A stretch of DNA of 57,157 bases from Bacteroidales bacterium (GTDB lineage: Bacteria; Bacteroidota; Bacteroidia; Bacteroidales; UBA932). The DNA lies in the NCBI GenBank assembly GCA_024689525.1, contig JAILDI010000009.1, forward strand, positions 1 to 57,157. Direction: 5' to 3'. A model generated the notes under the pieces. That model saw only the letters and a list, made by a program, of their open reading frames with translations. It ran no database searches and was not told the DNA's origin. Both the position numbers and the translations under genes were made by a program. Below, piece after piece: positions 29,569-40,904 of this stretch (position 1 is its first letter; every line of letters begins with the position of its first letter).

Positions 29569-31050
29569 TTAAGAAAGGTGGACGATGGCGTAGTCGTTGG
29601 AGGGGATGGAGAGGGTGAGGGTGCGGGGTTCGAGGGGGCTGTCGAAGAAGGAGAGGGCCTTGCTGGGGATTTGAATCGTTAGTTCAGCTGAGGGGCCGAA
29701 ATTGGCTGCTACTAAGATGGTTTCTGCACCGGTGGAACGGAGGAAGGCATAGTGGCGGGTGGGGTCGAAACCGGGGCCCTGGCAGAAGCACAGATCGTAG
29801 TTCATTCCTTCCGTGATTACGGGTTCCGTGGAGAGTTTGAGCAGTTGGGTGTAGCGTTTCAGGACCTCGCGTTCTTCGGAAGATAGACCGCAGCGGTGAT
29901 TGCCGATCCAGCGGCGGAGGCGCTGCAGGCTGGCCACCTGCCACCAGTCGAAGATGGTGGTGCGTCCGTTAAGGCCGCTGAATGGTTCATTGTCCATTCC
30001 CCTCTCCCCTATTTCCTGGCCGAAATACAGCATGAACGAAGAGTCGTTCAGAAGCAGTGAAACCGCCAAAGCCGCGTATCCGGCCGAAGCGGAACCGGCG
30101 AAGAAATCGGAGGCGATACGCTGCTCGTCGTGGTTCTCAAGGAAGCACAGCATGGAGGGCTGCAAATCCCCGAGGAACTGCCAGTTGCGGGTTATCTCGC
30201 GGGCCGATGCACCGGAGCACATAATCGCGCGCAGAGTGTCGTACAGGCCCGATTTGTCGTACAGTAAATCGAAGCCTACCTGGTTCACGTACATCCCGTA
30301 TTTCTCCTTCTCGTATACCTCGGCGACGAACAGCAGTGAGGGATAGTCCCGCTTCAAGGTGCGTATCGCGAACTCCATGAACTGCGGGGGCACAAGTTCC
30401 ACCATATCGCAACGGAAACCGTCTACGCCAAGGGCGGCCCAGAACTGCAGGATGTGCAGCATCTTATCCCAGGTGGGAGTGCGCCAGTTGCAGTAGTTGA
30501 TCTTCACCGTCTCGTACCAGTCGTCAACGGAAGGCGCCGGTGTAAACGCGTTGCCGGATGCGCGGGCAGGAAACTCGGAATAGCCCTCTACAAACGGCAT
30601 ATAAAGGGCCTCGCCGGGATAGTAGTAGAAGTCGTTGTCCGGGCTCCAGTGCTCGGACAAATCGTCATCGGCCCCCAGTACGGGTTCGCCGGCAGGGGTC
30701 TGAGCGCCGCTATACTCACGAGCAACGTGGTTTGGAACAAAGTCGATGAGCACTTTCAGACCGGCCTCGTGGGTGCGCCGGAGCAGGTCGGAGAACTCCT
30801 CCATACGCTTCGATTCCACCGTGGCCATATAGGGATTCACGTCGTACCAGTCCGTGATGGCATAGGGCGATCCGGCCTCCCCTTTCACCACTTTTTCGGT
30901 GGCCGATGTGGCGTGACGCACGATTCCCGTGTACCAGATATAATCGAAGCCCAGGGACTTCACATAAGCTAGGAACGCGGTGTCCACCGAGGCGAACTTT
31001 CCCTCTCCCCACAGACGGGGAAGCATCTGATAGATAAGATGTTTACTCAT
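29569..31050 (-). CDS. Cytoplasmic GH13 alpha-amylase-family enzyme
   Basis: This 493-residue (beta/alpha)8-barrel glycosidase has no signal peptide, so it acts on intracellular alpha-glucan or maltodextrin. The conserved regions are DFVPNHV (103-109), GFRCDMVEL with nucleophile D215, EVYE with acid/base E244, and FLENHDE with D308. A C-terminal beta domain ends IPSNDYAIVHLS. Specificity (hydrolase or transferase) is not clear. Its start overlaps the lipoprotein gene's end by 8 bases, in an operon behind pfkA, linking glucan breakdown to glycolysis. Confidence 0.85.
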   Translation of the reverse strand: MSKHLIYQMLPRLWGEGKFASVDTAFLAYVKSLGFDYIWYTGIVRHATSATEKVVKGEAGSPYAITDWYDVNPYMATVESKRMEEFSDLLRRTHEAGLKVLIDFVPNHVAREYSGAQTPAGEPVLGADDDLSEHWSPDNDFYYYPGEALYMPFVEGYSEFPARASGNAFTPAPSVDDWYETVKINYCNWRTPTWDKMLHILQFWAALGVDGFRCDMVELVPPQFMEFAIRTLKRDYPSLLFVAEVYEKEKYGMYVNQVGFDLLYDKSGLYDTLRAIMCSGASAREITRNWQFLGDLQPSMLCFLENHDEQRIASDFFAGSASAGYAALAVSLLLNDSSFMLYFGQEIGERGMDNEPFSGLNGRTTIFDWWQVASLQRLRRWIGNHRCGLSSEEREVLKRYTQLLKLSTEPVITEGMNYDLCFCQGPGFDPTRHYAFLRSTGAETILVAANFGPSAELTIQIPSKALSFFDSPLEPRTLTLSIPSNDYAIVHLS

Positions 31051-31600
31051 CGAAATAAACTATGTCGCGGCTCTCCGTTCCGGAGTTGATGACCGTACAG
31101 CCGCAGGTTACCGTAAAGCGGCGGGAGGTCCAGTTCCCGCGGGAATCGGACTCGTAGCCGCTGTAATTGTAAATGTAATAAACGCTGTCCGCCATATCCC
31201 TGAGCGACAGCTCCGCCAGCTGGCTGTCCCCGTCCCGGGCGAGGATATACTCGTACTCCCCGAAATCGTTCCGGTTGATGGCCGATGCCAGCGCTCCCCT
31301 CCTGCTCAGGCTGAACTCGAGTACAGCCCTGAACTCTTCCCTGCTGTCTCTGTCAGTCTCCGTGAACACTGCCGACCGGATCCTCCCGCGGGCATCCCGG
31401 CTTTCAACCTCCCAGGTGCCGCGCTCCAGTTTCCCGTCTTTGGCGAAGTCCCACTGGCCAGATGTGAGGCCTGAGCCTCCGGTCCAGGAAACGGCTCTCA
31501 CCTTGCCGTGGAGCTCGAAGAAGGGCAAATCGCCCCTCTTGCAGGACAAAACCGCAAGAGAGGCGATCAGGATTGCAGCTAAAGACTTGCCGGAAAACAC
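31043..31600 (-). CDS. Small putative lipoprotein, unknown function
   Basis: This 185-residue protein has a lipoprotein signal, MFSGKSLAAILIASLAVLSC, with the lipid Cys at residue 20. The mature part is beta-rich (LHGKVRAVSWTGGSG, SQWDFAKDGKLERGTW-like strands), reminiscent of RHS/YD-type or DUF-type beta sheets seen in Bacteroidota lipoproteins, but I recognise no family. It sits between pfkA (12 bases) and the GH13 gene (8-base overlap), an odd place for an envelope protein. Confidence 0.55.
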   Translation of the reverse strand: MFSGKSLAAILIASLAVLSCKRGDLPFFELHGKVRAVSWTGGSGLTSGQWDFAKDGKLERGTWEVESRDARGRIRSAVFTETDRDSREEFRAVLEFSLSRRGALASAINRNDFGEYEYILARDGDSQLAELSLRDMADSVYYIYNYSGYESDSRGNWTSRRFTVTCGCTVINSGTESRDIVYFDE

Positions 31601-31612
31601 TTTACATAAGGT

Positions 31613-32842
31613 TTACCAGTTAAGGGTCTTTGCAAAGTCGTATTCTTCCGGATTGGAGACGTACTTGCGTGCGGCCTCATAATCCTCCGGAGTGATGTAG
31701 TGGCAAATGTGTGCAAAGTAGTTGCGGGAAGTGCCGCCTTCGATGTCGACCCTGCGGGGAGGAATCTTGCCTTCCGCATTCTGGAGGTCCTTCAGGTACA
31801 GCGGGTGGGCCGTGCCGAAGGCATCGACATATACCATACAGCCGGTTTCGCCCTTGCTGAACAGCTCCCAGACGCCCATTGCAAGCTCTGAGCAGTATGT
31901 GAGGTCATAGGCGATGGGATCCTGGCAGCGGACGTCGTAGCCGATTTCCACGGGACGGGTCTTCACCTTGAGGCCGATGGCCTTGAACTTCTTCTCGAGG
32001 ATGTCGTTGAACAGGACGGCCTTGGAGATCTTGCCCAGCTCCGGATGGCCGTGCTCGTCGTAGGTCATGGATACGCCGGCGTCCTTGATTTCCTGGGGAT
32101 CCAGGTCGTGGAACACGCCTTCCGCCACCACCACGGTGCCGTAAGGGATGCCAAGGATATTGCGCTTGAGGATGGCGGAAAGGGCCAGATTCACGATCTT
32201 GTCCAGGGTGATTTCCGTCTTGTTGAACATCTCAGGGATGATGGTCATGGGGCAATGGGTTGCCTCGCCGATACCCAGTGCAAGGTGGCCTGCGCTGCGT
32301 CCCATTGCGCTGATGATGAGCCAGTTGCCGCTTGTGCGGGCGTCCTCATAGACGGTGCGTGCCAGGTGTGCGCCCTCGTCCTTTGCGCTGTTGAAGCCGA
32401 AGGTGGGGGTGTTCTGCGGCAGGGGCAGGTCGTTGTCGATGGTCTTGGGGACGTGGATGTTGTGGATGGGATACTGCTTTGCCTCCAGGAACTTGGCGAT
32501 GCGGTTGGCCGTGGATGCGGTATCGTCGCCGCCGACGGTTACGAGTAGCTTGATGTTATTGTCCTGGAACAGGGCCAGGTTGAAATTCTCTGCAAAATCC
32601 TTGTCGGTGGGTTTGAAGCGGGACATCTGCAGATAGCTGCCGCCACGGTTGAAGTAGGCGTCCGCCTTGAAGAAGTCGATGTCCTCCGTTCTGGGTGATT
32701 TTGAGAAAAGGCCGCTGTAGCCGCCGTGAAGGCCGATTACGCGATAGCCCTTGGAAAGGAACGTCTTTGCCACGGACATTACGACGGTGTTCATTCCCGG
32801 TGCCGGGCCGCCGCCGCAAAGGATGATGATGGAATCTTTCAT
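31613..32842 (-). CDS. pfkA: Diphosphate-type 6-phosphofructokinase
   Basis: The enzyme phosphorylates fructose 6-phosphate in glycolysis. In this 409-residue protein the nucleotide/PPi loop is GGDDT (104-108), where ATP enzymes have GGDGS. The substrate motif is PKTIDND (132-138), where ATP enzymes have PGTIDND. Asp and Lys at these two places mark PPi-dependent enzymes. AMGRSAGHLALGIG and the C-terminal half fit the family. I chose the ATG at 32842 (MKDSIIILCGGGPAPGMN); the longer frame to 32950 covers the promoter and overlaps ligA. It is first in an operon with a lipoprotein and a GH13 enzyme. Confidence 0.88.
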   Translation of the reverse strand: MKDSIIILCGGGPAPGMNTVVMSVAKTFLSKGYRVIGLHGGYSGLFSKSPRTEDIDFFKADAYFNRGGSYLQMSRFKPTDKDFAENFNLALFQDNNIKLLVTVGGDDTASTANRIAKFLEAKQYPIHNIHVPKTIDNDLPLPQNTPTFGFNSAKDEGAHLARTVYEDARTSGNWLIISAMGRSAGHLALGIGEATHCPMTIIPEMFNKTEITLDKIVNLALSAILKRNILGIPYGTVVVAEGVFHDLDPQEIKDAGVSMTYDEHGHPELGKISKAVLFNDILEKKFKAIGLKVKTRPVEIGYDVRCQDPIAYDLTYCSELAMGVWELFSKGETGCMVYVDAFGTAHPLYLKDLQNAEGKIPPRRVDIEGGTSRNYFAHICHYITPEDYEAARKYVSNPEEYDFAKTLNW

Positions 32843-32874
32843 ATTCTGAATAGTTGTTAGGTTTTTCGAATGCA

Positions 32875-32882
32875 CAAATATA
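32875..32882 (-). promoter_or_regulatory. pfkA: -7 box for the pfkA operon
   Basis: Minus-strand TATATTTG (plus-strand CAAATATA), 32 bases before the pfkA ATG. A second candidate (plus-strand CAAAAATA, 32885-32892) lies just upstream. Confidence 0.5.
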
Positions 32883-32893
32883 CGCAAAAATAA

Positions 32894-34999
<2,106 letters not shown>

Positions 35000-35003
35000 C
35001 GAT

Positions 35004-35999
35004 ATGGGAAAGAGGAAGAGAAGATCATTGTTCAAGGCGATTAAGGTGCGTATCCGCTATCTGTCGATCATAATCAACCGGGTGGTGCGCTTTATCACGC
35101 ACGATATCTGGTTCCTGAACGCCGACGATATGTCCCGCTTCAAGAAGAGGGCGGTGACGGATATCCGCACCGTGCTTCTGATGATGAACACCTTCTCCGA
35201 CCAGAAGATCGGCTTCCAGGTGACGGCCCTCAGCTACCAGAGTATGATGTCGATAGTGCCCTTCCTGGCCATCGCCTTCTACCTCACCGGCGGCCTCGGC
35301 CTGTCGGACCGCCTTGCGGAGTTCCTCTTCACCAACATCGACAATCCCGTTCTCATCGACAATCTCCTGAACGCGGCCGACCATATCCTCCTTACGGCGG
35401 AATCCGGCCTGTTCGGCCTCATAAGCATGCTCTCCTTCCTGTGGATCTTGATCTGGATGATGATGAGCGTGCGCCGAGTGTTCAACAACGTGTGGAAGGT
35501 TCCCAGGGAGCGCAATTTCTGGAAGATGCTGGGAGTGGTGTTTGCGGTCCTGCTGCTCTCCCCCTTCGTGATCGTGCTGTTCTTCTCCGGTTCTGTGGTG
35601 TATTCGCACATCCTGGACCTCATCGTCCCGTCCAAGCTGGCATTCTCCGAAAGCCTGAAGACGGCCCTGTCGTGGATTACATTCGCCGCAACGGCAATAC
35701 TCATACTGGCAGCAATGTACAAGTACATTCCCGGGACCAAGGTGCACTACCGGCACGCCTTCAAAGCTGCGATAGTATCCGGCATCCTGTTCACCGCGGT
35801 CCAGTACCTGTATCTGGAAACCCAGGTTATGGTTGCAAAGCAGAGTGCGGTATACGGCGTCCTGGCCGCGATTCCCCTGTTTATGATCTGGCTGAACATA
35901 GGATGGTCGATAGTCCTTTACGGGGCGGAACTCTCCTATGCATTCCAGAACGTGAAGAATGCACCGGCGCCGGTTAAAAGAAAAGAGGAAAAGGTATGA
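35004..35999 (+). CDS. YihY/BrkB-family inner-membrane protein
   Basis: This 331-residue integral membrane protein has a basic N-terminus (MGKRKRRSLFKAIKVRIRY) and about six membrane segments. The family signature region is QVTALSYQSMMSIVPFLAIAFYL, and YIPGTKVHYRHAFKAAIVSGILFTAVQYLYLETQ is the conserved C-terminal block. The family was once named RNase BN in error and its role is unsettled (possibly a transporter). The ATG at 35004 is preferred over the upstream 34962 start, which overlaps ligA. Its stop overlaps the next gene by ATGA. Confidence 0.85.
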   Translation: MGKRKRRSLFKAIKVRIRYLSIIINRVVRFITHDIWFLNADDMSRFKKRAVTDIRTVLLMMNTFSDQKIGFQVTALSYQSMMSIVPFLAIAFYLTGGLGLSDRLAEFLFTNIDNPVLIDNLLNAADHILLTAESGLFGLISMLSFLWILIWMMMSVRRVFNNVWKVPRERNFWKMLGVVFAVLLLSPFVIVLFFSGSVVYSHILDLIVPSKLAFSESLKTALSWITFAATAILILAAMYKYIPGTKVHYRHAFKAAIVSGILFTAVQYLYLETQVMVAKQSAVYGVLAAIPLFMIWLNIGWSIVLYGAELSYAFQNVKNAPAPVKRKEEKV

Positions 36000-38218
36000 G
36001 CTATTCGGAATTCACACCTGATGACTATAAAGTGATTGAAGAGGCCTTTGCCCACTTGTGGGAATCGGCCCAGAAGCGATGCGCCTCGGAGGAAGAGCTG
36101 GAGGTAGTGCGTAAGGCCTACGAATTCGCCAACGAGGCCCATAAGAACGTCCGTCGCCGCAGCGGGGAGCCCTATATGCTCCATCCCATCGCCGTGGCCC
36201 AGATAGTGGTCGATGACATCGGCCTCGGATACAAGTCGATATCGGCCGCCCTCCTCCACGACGTGGTTGAAGACACCGAATTCAAGGTCGATGATCTCCG
36301 CAAGCTGTTCGGCGACAAGATTGCCACGCTGGTGGAAGGCCTCACCAAGATCAAGAACGTGCTGGACACCGGCGACAAGAACAAGCAGTCGGACTATGCC
36401 GTGAAGAGCCTCCAGGCGGAGAATTTCAAGCGCATCCTCCTTACCCTGAACGACGACCCGCGCGTGGTGCTGATCAAGCTGGCCGACCGCCTTCACAACT
36501 GCCGCACCATCGAGTTCATGCCGGAACACAAGAGGGACAAGATACTGTCGGAAACGATGTTCATCTTCATCCCCCTCGCCCACAGGCTGGGTTTGTACAG
36601 CGTTAAAACGGAGCTGGAGAACATCTGGCTGCGTTTCAAGGAACCGGAGGCTTACAGCGAAGTGGAGCGCCTCATCAACCGTTCCGTGGAAGGCTGCAAG
36701 GCCGACATCGATAATTTCGTAGCCACCATCGAACAGAAACTCACGGAGGCCGGCATAAGCTACCGCATAGTGAAGAGGGTGAAAACCCCGTACTCGGTTT
36801 GGCATAAGATGCAGACCAAGCACGTCTCCTTCGAGGAAGTTTATGACCTGTATGCCATCAGGATTATCTTCGACCCGGCTCAAGGCGAAACCGAGCGCGA
36901 ACAGTGCTGGCACATATACTCCATCCTGGGCGGCCTGTACCGCTTCATACCGGAGCGCACCAGGGACTGGCTGGACATGCCCAAGCCCAACGGCTACGAG
37001 GCCCTGCACTGCACACTCATCGGCGACAAGGGCATCAAGGTGGAAGTCCAGATCCGCACCAGGCGCATGGACGATATTGCCGAAAGGGGTATCGCTGCCC
37101 ACTGGCGCTACAAGCAGGACGGCTATGCCGGAGAGGGCGACAAGGAAATGGACCGATGGCTGCAGAGCATCCAGGAAATCCTCTCCAACCCGGACGTGAA
37201 CGCCCTGGAGCTCCTGGACATCATACACAACGACCTTACAAGTTCCGAGATTACCGTGTTCACCCCCAAGGGAGAGCAGCGCTCCATCCAGAACGGTGCA
37301 ACGGTGCTGGACTTTGCATACCTAATCCACTCCGAAATCGGCAATACAGCCATCGCTGCCAAGGTTAACCAGAAACTTGTGGCGTTAAGCTACAAGGTCA
37401 AGCCCGGCGACCAGATCGAGATTATCACGGCTGCAGAGGAAAGGCCCAAGCACGAATGGATGCAGTTCCTTCAGACAAGGCACGCAAAGACCCTGGTGAT
37501 GGACTATTTCAAGGGCCAGCGGCGCCAGAGCATCGACTTCGGCCGTGGACTGGTGGATGCGGAGATCGCATCCACGGGCTCCAAGAAGGACAACAAGACC
37601 CTTAACCTCCTTATCCAGAACCTTGGCGCGGCCAATGCGGAAGACCTGTATTTCCGCGTGGGAATAGGCTCCGTTTCCCCGGACACCGTGAAGGAACTGC
37701 TGGAAAAGAAGAAGACCGTTTCCAAGTCGTGGCTGAGCAACCTGTTCAACAGGGAAAGCAAGCCTAAGACGGTTGAAATCACCGAGACTACGGCCGACGG
37801 CAAATACATAATCGCCACCTGCTGCAATCCCATCCCCGGCGACGCCGTGGTGGGCTTCCGCTCCCCGGACGGCAGCATTACCATCCACAAGAAATCATGT
37901 CCTGTTGCTGAAGGCATAGCCGCCACCCACGGGGACCGTGTGGTTGTGCCCCACTGGGGCTCTGAAACGGAAAGCCTGTCCTTCCCCGTACGCATCTCGA
38001 TGCAGGGTATCGACCGCAAGGGCCTTGTGAATGAAATCACACATTACCTGTCTGAAGTTATGGGAGTGAATATGCGCCGCATCGACATTGCTGCCGAGGA
38101 AGGCATATTCAAAGGCTTCATCGACTTTTACGTAAACAACACCGAAGTCCTGGAAAAAGTGATCCGGAAGCTCTCCGGAATCGACGGCATACGGAAAATA
38201 ACACGTACCGACCTATGA
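35996..38218 (+). CDS. rel: Bifunctional RelA/SpoT-type (p)ppGpp synthetase/hydrolase
   Basis: This cytosolic long RSH enzyme of 740 residues controls the stringent response. The HD hydrolase domain has MLHPIAVAQIV and ALLHDVVEDTE, with LADRLHNCRTI later. The synthetase domain has RVKTPYSVWHKM, YDLYAIRIIF, and KPNGYEALHCTLI followed by EVQIRTRRMDDIAE. The TGS domain follows (ITVFTPKGEQRSI), then a CC-containing segment (IATCCNPIPGDAVVGF), then a C-terminal ACT domain (SMQGIDRKGLVNEITHYL). Both catalytic domains look intact. It is coupled by ATGA overlaps to both neighbours. Confidence 0.93.
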   Translation: MSYSEFTPDDYKVIEEAFAHLWESAQKRCASEEELEVVRKAYEFANEAHKNVRRRSGEPYMLHPIAVAQIVVDDIGLGYKSISAALLHDVVEDTEFKVDDLRKLFGDKIATLVEGLTKIKNVLDTGDKNKQSDYAVKSLQAENFKRILLTLNDDPRVVLIKLADRLHNCRTIEFMPEHKRDKILSETMFIFIPLAHRLGLYSVKTELENIWLRFKEPEAYSEVERLINRSVEGCKADIDNFVATIEQKLTEAGISYRIVKRVKTPYSVWHKMQTKHVSFEEVYDLYAIRIIFDPAQGETEREQCWHIYSILGGLYRFIPERTRDWLDMPKPNGYEALHCTLIGDKGIKVEVQIRTRRMDDIAERGIAAHWRYKQDGYAGEGDKEMDRWLQSIQEILSNPDVNALELLDIIHNDLTSSEITVFTPKGEQRSIQNGATVLDFAYLIHSEIGNTAIAAKVNQKLVALSYKVKPGDQIEIITAAEERPKHEWMQFLQTRHAKTLVMDYFKGQRRQSIDFGRGLVDAEIASTGSKKDNKTLNLLIQNLGAANAEDLYFRVGIGSVSPDTVKELLEKKKTVSKSWLSNLFNRESKPKTVEITETTADGKYIIATCCNPIPGDAVVGFRSPDGSITIHKKSCPVAEGIAATHGDRVVVPHWGSETESLSFPVRISMQGIDRKGLVNEITHYLSEVMGVNMRRIDIAAEEGIFKGFIDFYVNNTEVLEKVIRKLSGIDGIRKITRTDL

Positions 38219-40017
38219 TGAAAAGAGTACTGCGCCTTTTGATACCGCTGGTACCGGTGGCCCTGGTGCTGGGGGCGATGATGTTCCCCTCCTCCTGCGC
38301 CAATACCACCACTCCCCCCACCGGCGGCCCCAAAGATACCATACCTCCCGTCCTTACCAAGGTGTCTCCCCTGCCCGGGTCGGTGAACGTGCCCGTACAC
38401 AAGACCAAGCTTGTGTTCACCTTCAATGAATACGTGAAGATCAAGGACCCGCAGGCCGTGTTCCTGAGCCCGCCGCTGGAGAAGAAGCCCAAGGCCACGA
38501 TCAAGGGCAAGAGCGTGGTGGTAACCTTCGAGAGCGACCTTGAACCCAACACAACCTACACGCTGGACCTCACCGGTGCAATTGCCGACAATAACGAGGG
38601 AAACATGCACCCTGGATATACGCTGGTATTCTCCACCGGCCCACAGATAGATTCACTGTGCATGAGCGGCATCGTGCAGGACTGCAATACGCTTAAGCCC
38701 GTGAAAGGCGCCACCGTGCTCCTGTACAAGGACCACGCGGACTCGGCAGTGTTCCTCCACAGGCCCGTTGCCGCCGCCCGTACCGACGACTGGGGCTACT
38801 TCAGCATCCGCAATATACAGGATACGCTGTATCGCGTGTACGCAATACGCGACGCCAACAATAACAACATGTATGACCCGGACCAGGAGACGATTGCCTT
38901 CCTGGACTCCCTGTTCCGTCCCAGCGTCACATACAATGACACCCTGTACGAACTTATGAAGTTCGATATGAAGGACACCCTGCACTGCCTCGCCCGAAAG
39001 ACGGATGTGGAACTGAACCTGTTCAGGGAGAAGCCCTCCAAGCAGTTCATCGTGAAGAAGGAACGTGTGGGCCTGCGCACTGCGTACATCACCTTTATGG
39101 CTCCAGGCGCCGTGGTTCATTCCATGAAGTTCAAGGGCCTTCCGGCCAACAGGCTCATATCACAGTTCAACCCGCAGAGGGACTCACTTGAGCTATGGGC
39201 CAACAGCCAGGGCCGTATCCCGGATACGCTGGTGCTGATGATCAACTACGACAAGACGGACAGCCTGGGCAAACTGGTTCCCACGGACGAGCAGGTGCGT
39301 CTGCCCATCGACAAGAAGCTAAAGGCGGAGCTCTCCAAGAGTTCCCAGCGGGACATCAAGCATCAGGATACTATTGCGGTTTATACCACCGTGGCGGAGG
39401 CCACGACCATCGAGCAGTATGGATTCAGCATAGAGTTCAAGTACCCGCTGATAGAGGCTGCCTGGGACTCTCTCATCTTCCGCAGCGTGAATCCACGTCA
39501 GCAGGAAAACCGCGGTACATATACGGTTACGCAGGATTCGACCAACCTCCGGCGGTATACCATTATGCCGAATGAAAAGCTCCTGGTGGGCTATGATTAT
39601 TACCTCAAGCTCCCCTATCGGCTTTTCCGCGATGTGAACGGTTTCTACAACGACAGCACCGAAATGAAGGTCACCCTTCCCAACGACGAGAAACTGAGTT
39701 CGCTCACCCTGGAACTGAGCAACGTGAAGGCAAAATACATCATCGACCTTCTTACTGAAAAGCGGGACAAGGTAATCCGCAGCTTCATTGTGGACTCGGA
39801 CCAGCCCGTGCTGTTCCCCTACCTCAAGGCCGGCAAGTACTGCATTAGGGTTACGGAGGATATTAACCGCAACTCGCTGGTGGATACCGGCAATCTGCTG
39901 GAGCACCGCCAGCCGGAGAAAGTGCGTTTCTACAAGATCGACGACCAGTTCCTCATCGACATACCGGAAAGGACGGAGCTGGTGCAGAAGATAGATATGG
40001 AGGAGATGTTCCGATGA
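38215..40017 (+). CDS. Ig-like-domain lipoprotein (Bacteroidota envelope family)
   Basis: This 600-residue lipoprotein starts MMKRVLRLLIPLVPVALVLG and has its lipid Cys at the SSCAN motif, followed by TTTPPTGGPKDTIPP, a stretch typical of a Bacteroidota family with an N-terminal bacterial Ig-like (Big_5) domain. That domain covers about 40-135 (LVFTFNEYVKIKDPQAVFLSPPLEK). Next comes a carboxypeptidase-regulatory-like beta segment (VKGATVLLYKDH), then a long beta-rich C-terminal half. The function is unknown, probably envelope-related. ATGA overlaps join it to rel and to the barrel gene. Confidence 0.78.
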   Translation: MMKRVLRLLIPLVPVALVLGAMMFPSSCANTTTPPTGGPKDTIPPVLTKVSPLPGSVNVPVHKTKLVFTFNEYVKIKDPQAVFLSPPLEKKPKATIKGKSVVVTFESDLEPNTTYTLDLTGAIADNNEGNMHPGYTLVFSTGPQIDSLCMSGIVQDCNTLKPVKGATVLLYKDHADSAVFLHRPVAAARTDDWGYFSIRNIQDTLYRVYAIRDANNNNMYDPDQETIAFLDSLFRPSVTYNDTLYELMKFDMKDTLHCLARKTDVELNLFREKPSKQFIVKKERVGLRTAYITFMAPGAVVHSMKFKGLPANRLISQFNPQRDSLELWANSQGRIPDTLVLMINYDKTDSLGKLVPTDEQVRLPIDKKLKAELSKSSQRDIKHQDTIAVYTTVAEATTIEQYGFSIEFKYPLIEAAWDSLIFRSVNPRQQENRGTYTVTQDSTNLRRYTIMPNEKLLVGYDYYLKLPYRLFRDVNGFYNDSTEMKVTLPNDEKLSSLTLELSNVKAKYIIDLLTEKRDKVIRSFIVDSDQPVLFPYLKAGKYCIRVTEDINRNSLVDTGNLLEHRQPEKVRFYKIDDQFLIDIPERTELVQKIDMEEMFR

Positions 40018-40904
40018 AAAGGCTGCTGGTCATATTGTCGATGCTGTTCCCGCTGGCCCTCAGCGCGCAGGAGCCGGAGTTCTTCCATCTCCCGGACTCC
40101 ATTACCGTCGAGTATCTGGACACCGTCCAGCTGCAGAAGCAGAATCGGCCCAACAACAACTGGCTCATCGGTGGATTCGGGGGCGCAACCTTCCTGAACG
40201 GCTATTTCAATCCCTCGTGGGCAAGCGAGATTGCGATGCACTACCCCACATACGGCTTTTCCATCATCAAGAACGCCACGATGATGAATATGTTCCCCAA
40301 CGTAGGTCTGGAACTCGGATTCCAGTACACCTGGGAGGGATACAGGTTCAAGCGTTCGAAGGAAACCGGCAACGTCCGATATGTGTCTTCCACCTATGCG
40401 TATGAGGCCGCAATGCGTGTTCCCGAAGTGTTTATGCTCACTCACGGGCACTTCGACATTAACGACCATTTCAAACTGATGATTAAGGTGGGTATGTATG
40501 GCGGATATCGCCAGACCGTGGACCGCAAGGCCTTCTGGGAGCATCCGGAAATCACCTTCAATCCCACCGATGCGGTCAAGGAGAAGTTTGAGAGCGTACG
40601 CAATACTTTCCAGGACGATGAGAACCGCTGGACCGCAGGCCTTGCCGGCGGCCCGGGCATAGCCATAATGTTCGACCCGGTGGAGATTCACATCAACGCC
40701 CTGGTAAAGTGGGGCTGGATAACGTTCTACGACCCGGACTTCACCGGAGAGGGCTACTATTACAGGTATGCCTATCCTCTTGACGCGGCAATCACGCTTG
40801 GCGTCTATTACCAGCTCACTCCGCGCGTGGGACGTTCCCGTTCGGACCTCAGGCGTCTTGCACGCGAGATGGCGGAACAACAGAACAATCAGTTTCAGCG
40901 ATGA
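40014..40904 (+). CDS. Putative outer-membrane beta-barrel protein
   Basis: This 296-residue exported protein has the signal MKRLLVILSMLFPLALSAQ. After a short linker come repeated amphipathic strands (NNNWLIGGFGGATFLNG, VGLELGFQYTWEGYRFK, HFKLMIKVGMYGGYR, VEIHINALVKWGW, AAITLGVYYQLTPRVG), as in PorT-like barrels. No specific function is recognisable. It sits between the Ig-like lipoprotein and ispG with ATGA overlaps at both ends, so it is tightly co-translated. Confidence 0.65.
   Translation: MKRLLVILSMLFPLALSAQEPEFFHLPDSITVEYLDTVQLQKQNRPNNNWLIGGFGGATFLNGYFNPSWASEIAMHYPTYGFSIIKNATMMNMFPNVGLELGFQYTWEGYRFKRSKETGNVRYVSSTYAYEAAMRVPEVFMLTHGHFDINDHFKLMIKVGMYGGYRQTVDRKAFWEHPEITFNPTDAVKEKFESVRNTFQDDENRWTAGLAGGPGIAIMFDPVEIHINALVKWGWITFYDPDFTGEGYYYRYAYPLDAAITLGVYYQLTPRVGRSRSDLRRLAREMAEQQNNQFQR

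Noticed and set aside
29164..29682. Overlapping short ORFs on both strands in the repeat-rich gap
   Set aside because: They run through perfect inverted repeats, share low-complexity mirror peptides and enter the GH13 gene; no family features.
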